Below, piece by piece: positions 46,980 through 56,602 of a stretch of 64,000 nucleotides of DNA (the first letter of the stretch is position 1; every line of letters starts with the position of its first letter). The notes under the pieces are model-generated. The model saw only the letters and a list, made by a program, of their open reading frames with translations. It made no database searches and had not been told where the DNA came from. A program made the translations under genes and the position numbers. Source of the DNA: Acidimicrobiales bacterium. Its GTDB lineage: Bacteria; Actinomycetota; Acidimicrobiia; Acidimicrobiales; Aldehydirespiratoraceae. The DNA lies in assembly GCA_033344915.1 (NCBI GenBank), contig JAWPML010000001.1, positions 3,486,263 to 3,550,262 on the forward strand. The letters are read 5' to 3'.

Positions 46980-48964
46980 GATTCCCCTTCCACGGGATCC
47001 TCGGTCGGTGCGGGCGGATCCTCGTCCGACGCGGCGACCGTAGCAGCGGCGCGGTTGCGGCGGACACGGAGGATCGTGCGAATCCACCAGACGCCCAGGA
47101 TCACGAGCGCCACGATCGAGATCGCGAGACCGAGTCCGGAGATCGCCGTCGACCGGATGTCCACCGCGCCGGAGGCCAGCTCGAAGGCTCCGCCCGGCGA
47201 GACGACGGTCGCCGTCACCCGCGCGTCGCCCGACGCGAGGGTCTCGACGGGGATGACGATGTGGTTGGCGCCCGGTTGGAGGCGCAGCGTGCGGCGATCG
47301 CCATCCGGAAAGCGGATCTTCTCGGCCGACAACACCAGCTCGACGTTGAGGGGCACGGCCTGGCTGTTGACGATGGTGAGGGGCAGGTCGGTGCGGCGGT
47401 CGGTGAGCGTGATCCGGTCGCCGGGCGGTACCTCGATGCCGGTTGTGCGCTCGAGTACTTCGGCGAACACGGCATCCGCGTAGGCGGTCGCTTCGGTCGA
47501 GCTCAGATCGCTGCTGACCGCGGCCCACAGCTGACGGGTCAGCGCGTCGATGCCGGCGGTCTCCGGTTCGAGCATCGAGGACAGGATCGAGATCGCGGAG
47601 CGCGCGGCCTGGAGGTCGTCGGCGATGTCGCTGATGTCCGGCGCCGCGCTCGGGCGCAGCTCGGCGCGCATGGCCGTTCCGCCGAGCCGTTCGGGGTCGA
47701 GGCTGGCGAGTGCACTCACGGCGACGACACGGATTTCGCGGCGATCGTCGATCCCGGCGAGCAGCACGTCGCGTGCGACCGGGTCGATGCGGTCGAGGTC
47801 GAGCAGCGTCGCCGTGTCGGCCGGCCGGTCGTCGTAGATGCCGGTGATGAGCTCGGCGAGTGCGTGGAAGCCGGCGAGTTCGGGGTCGTCGTCGGCCAGC
47901 GTGTCGTGCAGCGAATCGTCGATGCGCAGGGCCGTCATGGCGACACCGTTGCCGTCGAGGACGGTGAACGGGGTGTCGGCCTCGGCGGCGCCCGTCGCCG
48001 GATCGAGCTGATCATCCGTCGCGATGACGACGTTGGTGCCGGCGGCCCGCAGGACGGCGAGCGTCGCGGGCGTGGCGTCGGCATCCAGGCGAACGATGCC
48101 CGACGGCGCCGTCCCGGCGAGCTCCTCGACCGTGTCGTTGCCGAGGGCGTAGCCGGCGATGACCTGGTCCGCCTCGCCCGCGAAGCGCCATGCCTCCTCG
48201 TCCATGGCGACCCACGGGGAACGCAGCAGCGGCCGTCCGTCGATCCGGTCGACGATCTCGGCCAGGGCCTCGGGATCCTCGCTCGCCAGCGCACTCAGGG
48301 TTTCCGGTCGGAGCGAGAAGGTCGTGTCGAGTCCCGGCCCGGTGGCGTCGAGCCGTTCGATGAGCGGGTCGGGGTCGATGGTGATGGTCTGGTCGGCATG
48401 GTGGGCGACCGGCGCGTCGAGTGAGGAGATGAACGCGACCCGGGACCGGCGGGCGGTGGTCTCGTCGATGACCACGAAGCTGGTGGCGAGCTGGTCGAGC
48501 ACGTCGCCGTCCTCGCTCACGAGGGTGACGACGACGGGCAGGGTTCCCTCGTCGCGGCGCAGCAGCTCGCCGATGACGTCGTCGTCGAGCGTGATCGTGA
48601 CCACGCCGTCGCGGTCGGTGGTCAGGAACGCCTGGTCGAAGCAGTCCCCCTCGAGCGTGCACTCGAACGCGGCGAGCCGTGCCGTGCCCGTCGGGGGAGA
48701 GGCGTGGTGGTCGCGCACCGCGGGTCGGGTCCGGGCCGGGTCGGCGTAGATGCTGACGCCGATCCGTGCGTCTTCGGGGGCGTCGATCACGTCCAGGACG
48801 ATCTCGGCCGGATCGTCGGTCACGACGAGGGTCTGCCCGATAAAATCGAGCGTCGGGGTCGTGCTCTGGGCGGTGCCGGCGGCCGCGCCGAACACCACGG
48901 CGGCGGCCGAGGCGATGGTCAGCGCCCCGGCAACGGTCGCGACGCGCGAGCGGCGGGGGATCAT
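46976..48964 (-). CDS. DUF6049-like secreted membrane-anchored protein
   Basis: 662 residues. Signal peptide (AGALTIASAAAVVFGAAAG), a long extracytoplasmic part with several beta-rich segments, and a C-terminal transmembrane helix (LGLAISIVALVILGVWWI) with a short basic cytoplasmic tail. The large central region includes RSRVAFISSLDAPVAHHADQ and other domain-like blocks that I cannot assign. By position relative to pcnA and the sigM region it matches the DUF6049 protein next to MurJ in mycobacteria (Rv3909-like). It overlaps degV, so a common transcript is likely. Confidence 0.75.
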   Translation of the reverse strand: MIPRRSRVATVAGALTIASAAAVVFGAAAGTAQSTTPTLDFIGQTLVVTDDPAEIVLDVIDAPEDARIGVSIYADPARTRPAVRDHHASPPTGTARLAAFECTLEGDCFDQAFLTTDRDGVVTITLDDDVIGELLRRDEGTLPVVVTLVSEDGDVLDQLATSFVVIDETTARRSRVAFISSLDAPVAHHADQTITIDPDPLIERLDATGPGLDTTFSLRPETLSALASEDPEALAEIVDRIDGRPLLRSPWVAMDEEAWRFAGEADQVIAGYALGNDTVEELAGTAPSGIVRLDADATPATLAVLRAAGTNVVIATDDQLDPATGAAEADTPFTVLDGNGVAMTALRIDDSLHDTLADDDPELAGFHALAELITGIYDDRPADTATLLDLDRIDPVARDVLLAGIDDRREIRVVAVSALASLDPERLGGTAMRAELRPSAAPDISDIADDLQAARSAISILSSMLEPETAGIDALTRQLWAAVSSDLSSTEATAYADAVFAEVLERTTGIEVPPGDRITLTDRRTDLPLTIVNSQAVPLNVELVLSAEKIRFPDGDRRTLRLQPGANHIVIPVETLASGDARVTATVVSPGGAFELASGAVDIRSTAISGLGLAISIVALVILGVWWIRTILRVRRNRAAATVAASDEDPPAPTEDPVEGES

Positions 48965-48977
48965 GCCGCGAAGCCGA

Positions 48978-49700
48978 TCATCGGACCGGGCGCGCCATCA
49001 CCGTGAGGTTGTGGTCCGCGGGCCGGAACCCGAGATGGCGGTACAGCCCGAGGGCCCGCTCGTTCGCCTCCTGGGTGTTCACCCAGCCCACCGTCGCCCC
49101 CCGGCGGCGCATCCAGTGCAGCGCATCGTGCACGAGCATCGCGCCGAGGCCGGCGCCCTGCCGGTCGGGGTCGACGGCGAGTCGCTGCAGGAACCCCTGC
49201 GTGCCGGCTCGCCCTGCGACCGCGTAGCCGATGATCGCGGGGTCGCGGATCACCCGGAGCCGGCTGACGGGCGTGGCGTCCATGGCGTCGTCCAGGCCGT
49301 CACCGTCGAGCTGCCAGAAGTCGTCGAACGTCCGGGCGTCGAGCTCCAGCACGGCGGGCCGGTCGGCCGTGCGGCCCCGTTCGACGCTCGGTGACGACGT
49401 TCGCCGGCGCCACCAGCCGGCGGCGGGCGGCAGACCGGTGAGATCGTGCTTCAGGAGGTGGAGGTGCTCGTGTTCGACGAACCCGTCACGCATGAGTGCG
49501 GCCTTCTCGGCCGGGGCGACCGCGGCGGTGACCACGTCGGCGAACCCCCGGGCGCCGAGCTCGGCCCGGGCCTTTCCGAGCGCTTGCACGGTGAGGGTGT
49601 GGGCCGGGCTCAGGGGCACGAGATAGGCGAGGTCCCGTCGGGTGCGCCAGCTGCCCGCCCGAAAGCGCGCGTTGTCGACGGTGAGGGACTGGAGAACCAT
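48978..49700 (-). CDS. GNAT family N-acetyltransferase
   Basis: 240 residues. The C-terminal half is a GNAT domain: LQRLAVDPDRQGAGLGAMLV (acetyl-CoA loop with QGxGxG) and VNTQEANERALGLYRHLGF. The N-terminal half is a degenerate second GNAT-like fold. Substrate unknown. The ATG at 49700 is 94 bp from the divergent deacetylase gene. Confidence 0.88.
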   Translation of the reverse strand: MVLQSLTVDNARFRAGSWRTRRDLAYLVPLSPAHTLTVQALGKARAELGARGFADVVTAAVAPAEKAALMRDGFVEHEHLHLLKHDLTGLPPAAGWWRRRTSSPSVERGRTADRPAVLELDARTFDDFWQLDGDGLDDAMDATPVSRLRVIRDPAIIGYAVAGRAGTQGFLQRLAVDPDRQGAGLGAMLVHDALHWMRRRGATVGWVNTQEANERALGLYRHLGFRPADHNLTVMARPVR

Positions 49701-49794
49701 GCCGACGACCACGATACGCCCCGCCGCCGCCACGGCGGGAGGGCTACGCTCGGCTTCCTGTCGTGGAACACCGGTTCGTCCGGAGGAGTCACCC

Positions 49795-50798
<1,004 letters not shown>

Positions 50799-50802
<4 letters not shown>

Positions 50803-52097
50803 CCGAGGCGCCCGCGGCCTTCGCGGACGTGCTCGCCCTCGCCTCGCCGCTCGCCGCTCGCTTCGCCGCCGAGGGGCATCGGCTCTACCTCGTCGGCGGG
50901 ATCGTGCGCGACGGGCTGCTCGGGCGGAGCCGTGACGAGGGGGACCTCGATGCCACCACCGCGGCCCGCCCGCCGGAGATCAAACGCATCGTGTCCGGTC
51001 TCGCCGACGCGGTGTGGAGCCAGGGTGAGCGCTTCGGCACGATCGGATGCACGATCGGCGGCCAGGCGTTCGAGATCACCACGCATCGCGCGGAGTCCTA
51101 CGACGAGGATTCCCGCAAGCCGACCGTGTCGTTCGGCGACGACATCACGGCGGACCTCGCGAGGCGCGACTTCACCGTCAACGCCATGGCGGTCGACGTC
51201 GGGACCGGCGAGCTGATCGATCCCCACGGGGGGCGGGTCGACCTCGACCATCGGGTGTTGCGGACGCCGCTCGATCCGGAGATCGCGTTCTCCGAGGACC
51301 CGCTGCGCATGTTGCGGGCCGCCCGCTTCCATGCGGGCTATGGGCTCGTACCGACGCCCGAGCTCGAGTCGGCGATCACGGCGCTGGTCGACCGGATGGC
51401 CATCGTGTCGGTCGAGCGGATCCGTGACGAGATGGAGAAGCTGCTCCTGCTCGACGAGCCCGGGCCGGGTCTGGCGATGCTGGTGCGCACCGGGCTCATG
51501 GCGCGCATCGTCGAGGAGGGCGATCCGCTCGACGAGGCGGCGGCGCGGCGACTTGGCGCCCGGCTCGGGGCGGTGCCGGCGTCGCCCCCGGCGCGCTGGG
51601 CCGTGTTCTTCGACGGGTTCGGGCGGGAACCGGGCATCTCCCCGGTCGCATGGCGGCGGTTGCGGTTCTCACGCCGACTGGCCGACGCCGTGAACGCCCT
51701 GTCCACCCGCCTTCCCGTCGCCGACACCGGAGCACGAATCCACCCCTCGGCGGCGAGCGTTCGCAACGAGGTACGCCACATCGTCGGCACCGACCTGACC
51801 TTCGATGACGTCTACGACACCGTCGAGGGTCTGCGCCGCCTCGACGGGCTCCCGACCGATGACCTCGACGAGCTCCGGGCGACCCACGCCGCGTTGCGGG
51901 CGAGCGAGCCCGATCTCGACGATCCCCAGCCCGCACTCGACGGTGTCGAGGTCGGCGAGCTGCTCGGGATCGACCCCGGTCCCGCCATCGGGCGTGCGCT
52001 CGACTTCCTGCGGGAGATCCGATGGCGGGAGGGGATCGTGCCGAAGGCGGAGGCTGCGGATCGGCTGGCGGCCTGGTGGCCGACCCGCGACGACTGA
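50799..52097 (+). CDS. pcnA: CCA tRNA nucleotidyltransferase
   Basis: 432 residues. Nucleotidyltransferase signature LVGGIVRDGLLGR followed by GDLDATTAARP with the catalytic DxD; ARRDFTVNAMAVD and DPLRMLRAARFHA are the next conserved blocks. The C-terminal half is all helical as in class II enzymes. It adds or repairs the CCA 3' end of tRNA, needed since the tRNA-Ile above encodes no CCA. Called pcnA in mycobacteria, where it is also next to this cluster. Confidence 0.93.
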
Positions 52098-52111
52098 GCC
52101 TGCCCCGCAGT

Positions 52112-52753
52112 TCAGACGCCCAGCTTGCGGGCCCGCACGACGAGGGTGGCGGGCAGGAGCGCTCCGTGGTGGCGTTCGAGGATGGTGTCCACCGCGAAGT
52201 TCGCCCGTCCGAGCGCAGTCGCGACGTCCTCCACGGTGTGGGCCCAGCGGTCGCCGATCGGATCGGGGGCGTCCCAGCGGGCGACGGTGCGGGCCGGGTC
52301 GTTCGGGTCCGCGCAGAGGGTCGCCGCGTGGGGCACGGACAGGACGAAGTGGCCGTTCGGGCCGATCACGCGGTGAACCTGGCGGAACACGCGGTTCAGG
52401 TCCTGCACCCACGACAACGTGGTGATGGCGAGCGCGAGGTCCACATGGTCGCCGGGCAGGAACGCGAGCTCGGCCGGCTTCGCCTGGTGGCACTCGACCA
52501 CGACCTCCTCGCGGGCGGCAAGGGCCCGGGTGGCGGCCAGCTGGGCGACGTCCTCGTCGACTGCGATCACGCGGGCACCGCGGCGGGCCAGGCCGACCGC
52601 CGTGTGTCCCTGGCCGCAGCCGAGATCGAGGACGCGTCGGCCGGTCACGTCGCCGATGAGGCGGCGATCGACGTCGGCGCCCACGCCGGGGCCGAGGTCG
52701 ACGGTGTCGAGCGGTCGGTCGGCGTCGGGGGTCCGCGGATCGTGCAGTGTCAT
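52112..52753 (-). CDS. Class I SAM-dependent methyltransferase
   Basis: 213 residues with motif I RVLDLGCGQGHTAVGLA, acidic motif II VIAVDED, and motif post-I CHQAKPAELAFLPGDHVDLALAITTLSW. The C-terminal FVLSVPHAATL fits motif III. The substrate is unknown; small-molecule or quinone methylases share these motifs. It is convergent with the CCA enzyme and divergent from DUF5318. Confidence 0.88.
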   Translation of the reverse strand: MTLHDPRTPDADRPLDTVDLGPGVGADVDRRLIGDVTGRRVLDLGCGQGHTAVGLARRGARVIAVDEDVAQLAATRALAAREEVVVECHQAKPAELAFLPGDHVDLALAITTLSWVQDLNRVFRQVHRVIGPNGHFVLSVPHAATLCADPNDPARTVARWDAPDPIGDRWAHTVEDVATALGRANFAVDTILERHHGALLPATLVVRARKLGV

Positions 52754-52810
52754 GGGGACGAGTCTGGCCGCCCGACCTCAGGTCCGTGCGGAGGGGTACC
52801 CTCGGACCCG

Positions 52811-53200
52811 ATGAAGATGGGACTCGCCGAGGCCATCGGCTCCACGAGCGCCGGGATCGACTACCGACTGGCCCGCGAGGCGACCCTGCAGGCATGGCGG
52901 GCCGGCGACCTGCCCACGGAGCAGGTGTGTGATGCCCAAAGAGAGCTCCGCCGCAACGCGGAGTTCTGCGGTGTCGAGCTCGCGTCGCCCTGCCCCGTCT
53001 GTGACGAGGACGCCCTCGTCGAGGTCACCTATGTGTTCGGGCCCCGTCTCCCCAAACACGGTCGCTGCGTGACCAGCGACAAGGAGATGGCCCGCCTGGA
53101 CGCCCGCAAGTCCGTCAGCCAGGGCTATGTCGTCGAGGTGTGCACCGACTGCGGCTGGAACCATCTCGCCCGCAGCCGCGCCCTCGGCGGCGCACCCTGA
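52811..53200 (+). CDS. DUF5318 protein with a two-CxxC metal site
   Basis: 129 residues. CPVCDEDALVEVTYVFGPRLPKHGRC and VCTDCGWNHL give two CxxC pairs likely to hold zinc. DUF5318 is found in actinobacteria, near genes of cell wall synthesis in some; function unknown. It has a helical N-terminus (DYRLAREATLQAWRAG). It is followed by the large hairpin at 53215. Confidence 0.85.
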   Translation: MKMGLAEAIGSTSAGIDYRLAREATLQAWRAGDLPTEQVCDAQRELRRNAEFCGVELASPCPVCDEDALVEVTYVFGPRLPKHGRCVTSDKEMARLDARKSVSQGYVVEVCTDCGWNHLARSRALGGAP

Positions 53201-53214
53201 GCCACCCCCGTCCC

Positions 53215-53291
53215 GGGATCTCTGGTCACCAAAGGGTCGTTCGCGGCGGCGGATTCGGGCTGTTTTCGACCCTTTGGTGACCAGAGATCCC
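53215..53291. repeat. Long perfect hairpin between convergent genes
   Basis: Arms of 25 bp at 53215-53239 and 53267-53291 are perfectly complementary (arm starts GGGATCTCTGGTCACC) around a 27-nt loop that includes GCGGATTC. It starts 14 bp after DUF5318 and lies before the convergent response-regulator gene, so it can end both transcripts. Such a long exact palindrome is more than a terminator needs. Confidence 0.9.
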
Positions 53292-53320
53292 TCGTGCGGG
53301 GAGGGAGGGGGTGTCGGCGG

Positions 53321-53950
53321 CTACTCGATGCCCTTTTCGAGGGCGTAGCGGATCAGCTCCTGCTTCCGGTTGAGGTGGAGCTTCTTGAGGATGTTGCGGA
53401 CGTGGTTCTCGACGGTCTTCTGGGAGATGAAGAGTTCCTCGCCGATGGCCTTGTAGGTGTGGCCGCGGGCGACGTGTTGGAGGACCTCGCGTTCGCGCGG
53501 CGACAGTCCCTCGTCCGGCGAGTCGATTTTCATGCGCCGGAACTCGGTCAGTACCAACGCGGCGAGCGACGGGGAGAACACCGGCTCGCCCTGCGCGGCC
53601 TTCCACAGGGCGTTGCGGAGGTCGTCGGGCTCGGTGGATTTGAGGAGGTAGCCCTGGGCGCCGGCCGCCACCGCGTCGAGGAGATCGCGCTCCGCCTCGG
53701 ACACGGTGAGGATGACGATGATCGCCTGTTCGCCCCGCTCCCGGGCCACCCGGAGTCCGCCACCGTCGGGCATGTGGAGGTCGCACAGGACGAGATCCGG
53801 CTCGTGCCGATCGATCGCCGCGATCGCCTCGCCGGCGTCAGCGGCCTCGCCGACCACCGTGAAGTTCTCTCCGAGGTCGGCGCGCACCCCGCTCCGCCAG
53901 ATCGTGTGGTCGTCGGCGATGACCACCCGCACGGGTCCGAGGTCAGCCAT
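53321..53950 (-). CDS. NarL/LuxR-type response regulator
   Basis: 209 residues. Receiver domain: VVIADDHTIWRSG, phosphoacceptor Asp in PDLVLCDLHMPDGGGLR, LTVSEAE and LLKSTEPDD. C-terminal LuxR HTH: LSPREREVLQHVARGHTYKAIGEELFISQKTVENHVRNILKKL. It is the partner of the histidine kinase whose gene overlaps it by 8 bp. Its targets are unknown. Confidence 0.94.
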   Translation of the reverse strand: MADLGPVRVVIADDHTIWRSGVRADLGENFTVVGEAADAGEAIAAIDRHEPDLVLCDLHMPDGGGLRVARERGEQAIIVILTVSEAERDLLDAVAAGAQGYLLKSTEPDDLRNALWKAAQGEPVFSPSLAALVLTEFRRMKIDSPDEGLSPREREVLQHVARGHTYKAIGEELFISQKTVENHVRNILKKLHLNRKQELIRYALEKGIE

Positions 53951-55109
53951 CCGTGTCCTCCGGTTCGGTGCGACCGCCGACCCAGACTTGCACATCGGCG
54001 CCGTTGGTCGGTGACGACGTGATGGTGACCCGCCCGGCTGCGTCGGCGATTCGGCCGCGGATCGAGCGGCGGATGCCCTCTCCTGCGGCCGTGGCCGGGT
54101 CGAACCCGCGACCGTCATCGTTGACGCTGACGTAGACGGTGTGGCCGTCCGGGTCGTCGTCGATGGGCTCTGCGAAGACGGTGATGCGGGACGCATCCGC
54201 GTGCTTCGCCGCGTTCGTGATCGCCTCGCCCACCGCGCCGGCGAGGGCATGGCGGACCGGGTCGGCGAGCGGGGGCAGGTCGTCGGGCATGAGGAGGTCG
54301 ACCGCGATGCCGTAGCCCTCACGGGCGCGTTGGGCGGCGGCTGCGATCGTGTCGCTGAGCTCGTCGGGTGCGTCGCGCCCCCACAAGTAGCCGCGCAGAT
54401 CCGCGTCCTGCCGACGGGCGAGCTCCACCAACTCGGTGTCGTCGGATCGGCGCTGGATGACGGCCAGCGTCTGGAGCACACCGTCGTGCAGCGTGCGGGC
54501 CATCTCCTCACGGGCTCGGGCCGCGGAGATCCGGGTCGACGCCTCCCGCAGGCGCTCCATCACGAGAGCGACGCCGATCGCGGCGAGGAAGTACAGGGCG
54601 GACTTGGACCCCACGCCGACCCAACTGTCCTCGCCGCCCCGCACGTTCAGCTCGCCCCACCAGCTGCATGCCGCGAGCAACGTCGCCACCACGATGGCCG
54701 GGCGCATGCCGAAGAGCAGGGCGGCGGTGAAGATCGCCGCGTGGGGCCACGCCCAGGGGAGTGACTGGCGGCGCGTCTCGTCCTCCAGCGCACCCCACAC
54801 CACACCGTCCACGAGGAGGGTCCCGGCCCCGATCGCGGCCTCCGTGATCACGGTCGCGGGACGCATCAGCCAGGCGGCGTCCTTGCGGGCGGCGAGTGTC
54901 GACCACACCGTGAAGGCCCCCGCCACCCCGAGCGTCGCGACAGCGAGGCCGGTGCGGCTCAGGTGTTGGCGCTGGAAGAACACCGCCACCACCGCCCACG
55001 AGAGGGTGAGCCATCGGTAGGCGACGACGCCACGTAGGGCACCGATCTCGAGCGATCGGTCGACCGGCACGAGGTCACGTCCGTCGACGGAGTGGGGTAG
55101 GGCCGCCAT
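53943..55109 (-). CDS. Membrane sensor histidine kinase (HisKA_3 type)
   Basis: 388 residues. Six or so transmembrane segments in the first 190 residues, with no large extracellular domain, suggest sensing within the membrane. The dimerisation helix has AREEMARTLHDGVLQTLAVI with the phospho-His, and the ATPase part has GEAITNAAKHADAS and VNDDGRGFDP. It pairs with the NarL-type regulator downstream. Start ATG at 55109; a longer frame upstream is non-coding. Confidence 0.92.
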   Translation of the reverse strand: MAALPHSVDGRDLVPVDRSLEIGALRGVVAYRWLTLSWAVVAVFFQRQHLSRTGLAVATLGVAGAFTVWSTLAARKDAAWLMRPATVITEAAIGAGTLLVDGVVWGALEDETRRQSLPWAWPHAAIFTAALLFGMRPAIVVATLLAACSWWGELNVRGGEDSWVGVGSKSALYFLAAIGVALVMERLREASTRISAARAREEMARTLHDGVLQTLAVIQRRSDDTELVELARRQDADLRGYLWGRDAPDELSDTIAAAAQRAREGYGIAVDLLMPDDLPPLADPVRHALAGAVGEAITNAAKHADASRITVFAEPIDDDPDGHTVYVSVNDDGRGFDPATAAGEGIRRSIRGRIADAAGRVTITSSPTNGADVQVWVGGRTEPEDTDG

Positions 55110-55211
55110 CGCACGCAGCGTAGGCGCCCCTTGAGCCTGGCTCCGGCTCCCGGTATCGTGGGTTTCACCGCCGGCAGCTGAGATGCGCTGGACGGGAGAG
55201 GAGAAGCAGAC

Positions 55212-56060
55212 ATGGCCAAGCTCACGGCCCCTGCAATTGCGGCGCACAAGGCCAGGAACGGCAACGATCCGCTGGTCATGGTCACCGCCTACGACGCGCC
55301 CGGCGCGCGAATCGCCAGCGAGGCGGGTGCCGACCTCATCCTGGTCGGCGACAGCCTGGCGATGGTGGTGCTCGGCTACGACGACACCCTCCAGGTGACG
55401 ATCGACGACATGTGCCACCACACGGCCGCCGTCGCCCGGGCCAAGCCCGATTGTCACATCGTCGGCGACATGCCGTGGATGGCGTACCACGTCTCGCCCG
55501 AGGAGACGGTCGCCAATGCGGCCAAGCTCATGCGGTCCGGCGCCCACTCGGTCAAGCTCGAGGGTGGTCGCAAGCGGCTGCCGATGATCGAGAAGATCAT
55601 CGACGCCGAGATCCCGGTCATGGGCCACATCGGCCTCACCCCCCAGTCCATCCACGCGATGGGTGGCTTCAAGGTGCAGGGCAAGCAGGCCGAACACGCT
55701 CGCAAGCTCGTGCAGGCGGCCAAGTCACTCGCCCACGCCGGCTGCTTCGCCGTCGTGCTCGAGGGCGTGCCCGTGCGGGTCGCCGAGATGGTGACCGACG
55801 CGATCGACATCCCCACGATCGGCATCGGGGCCGGTCACCACTGTGACGGTCAGGTGCTCGTCTACCACGACCTGCTCGGCATCGAGGATCGCTTCGTCCC
55901 GAAGTTCGTCCGCCGCTACGCCGACATCAAGGGTGCGTCGGTCGAGGCCATCAAGGCCTACGCCGCGGACGTGCGCTCGGGCGCGTTCCCGAACCACGAC
56001 GAGAGCTACCACATGGCCGACGAAGAGGCCGAGGAGCTCCACCTCTACGGCGCCGGCTGA
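55212..56060 (+). CDS. panB: 3-methyl-2-oxobutanoate hydroxymethyltransferase
   Basis: 282 residues. The PanB pattern is intact: VTAYDAPGARIASEAGADLILVGDS, MPWMAYHVSPEE, KLEGGRKRL, MGHIGLTPQSIHAMGGFKVQGK and GIGAGHHCDGQVLVYHDLLG. It makes ketopantoate from alpha-ketoisovalerate for pantothenate and CoA. GAGAGGAG lies 11 bp before the ATG. panC and panD are not in the window. Confidence 0.96.
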   Translation: MAKLTAPAIAAHKARNGNDPLVMVTAYDAPGARIASEAGADLILVGDSLAMVVLGYDDTLQVTIDDMCHHTAAVARAKPDCHIVGDMPWMAYHVSPEETVANAAKLMRSGAHSVKLEGGRKRLPMIEKIIDAEIPVMGHIGLTPQSIHAMGGFKVQGKQAEHARKLVQAAKSLAHAGCFAVVLEGVPVRVAEMVTDAIDIPTIGIGAGHHCDGQVLVYHDLLGIEDRFVPKFVRRYADIKGASVEAIKAYAADVRSGAFPNHDESYHMADEEAEELHLYGAG

Positions 56061-56066
56061 CCCCAC

Positions 56067-56133
56067 CCCCCCTGCGTTCTGGGTGAACGGGGGCGCGGAT
56101 TCCAGCCCTCCGTTCACCCAGAACGCAAGGGGG
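56067..56133. repeat. Long near-perfect hairpin after panB
   Basis: Core arms TGCGTTCTGGGTGAACGG (56073-56090) and its exact complement (56110-56127) extend outward and inward to about 26 pairs with one mismatch, around a 13-nt loop containing GCGGATTC. It begins 6 bp after the panB stop, so may terminate panB, and ends where the truncated cupredoxin frame begins. Confidence 0.9.
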
Positions 56134-56483
56134 TGCTCGTGCAGGGCGGGGTCTTCGCCATGTTCAATCCGTCGGTGTGGCCGGTGACGGACCCGGCCGA
56201 CCTCGAGGCGAACCGGGTGATCCAGCCCGACGACGGCGCGATCGCCGCGCCGATCACGAACTTCGACTTCGGCGACATCGAGGTGTCGGCGGGGGACACG
56301 ATCCGGTTCAACAACACCGACAGCGTGCCCCACACGGTCACGGCCGGGTCCGCGTTCGATCCCCGGGCCGACACCTTCGATTCCGGCCTGCTCGGCACGG
56401 CGGAGACGTTCGATCTCACCTTCGACGAGGCGGGCACCTACGACCTGTTCTGTGTGCTCCATCCGGACATTCCGCCACCGTGA
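56133..56483 (+). pseudogene. Cupredoxin (plastocyanin-like) gene remnant, damaged at both ends
   Basis: The frame encodes a cupredoxin core: a region with NFDFGDIEVSAGDTIRFNN, SVPHTVTAG (His ligand) and TYDLFCVLHPD (Cys and His ligands). The last beta strand with the axial Met is missing: the frame ends HPDIPPP, while the next frame reads ATVTVN and then a stop, the expected family ending. A single missing base would explain this. The 5' end has no signal peptide and begins right at the hairpin. It could be a pseudogene, or a sequencing error plus truncation. Confidence 0.65.
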
Positions 56484-56508
56484 CCGTGAACTGAGCCCCG
56501 TTCGGCGC

Positions 56509-56536
56509 CGGTGGGTGGTGCTGGCACCACCCACCG
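56509..56536. terminator. GC-rich hairpin, likely terminator
   Basis: CGGTGGGTGGTGC-TG-GCACCACCCACCG is a perfect inverted repeat with 13-bp arms (a stem of 11 with a 6-nt loop if the inner pairs open). It follows the cupredoxin remnant. Confidence 0.65.
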
Positions 56537-56602
56537 ACGGCGGCTGACTTCCGCGCGCGACACCCGCGGGCGGGATTCCCGGAATCACGCGGATCAGCGA
56601 CC

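Noticed and set aside
53943..55697. Histidine kinase with a 195-residue N-terminal extension
   Set aside because: The extension is antisense to panB and lacks structure; the ATG at 55109 begins the membrane domain.
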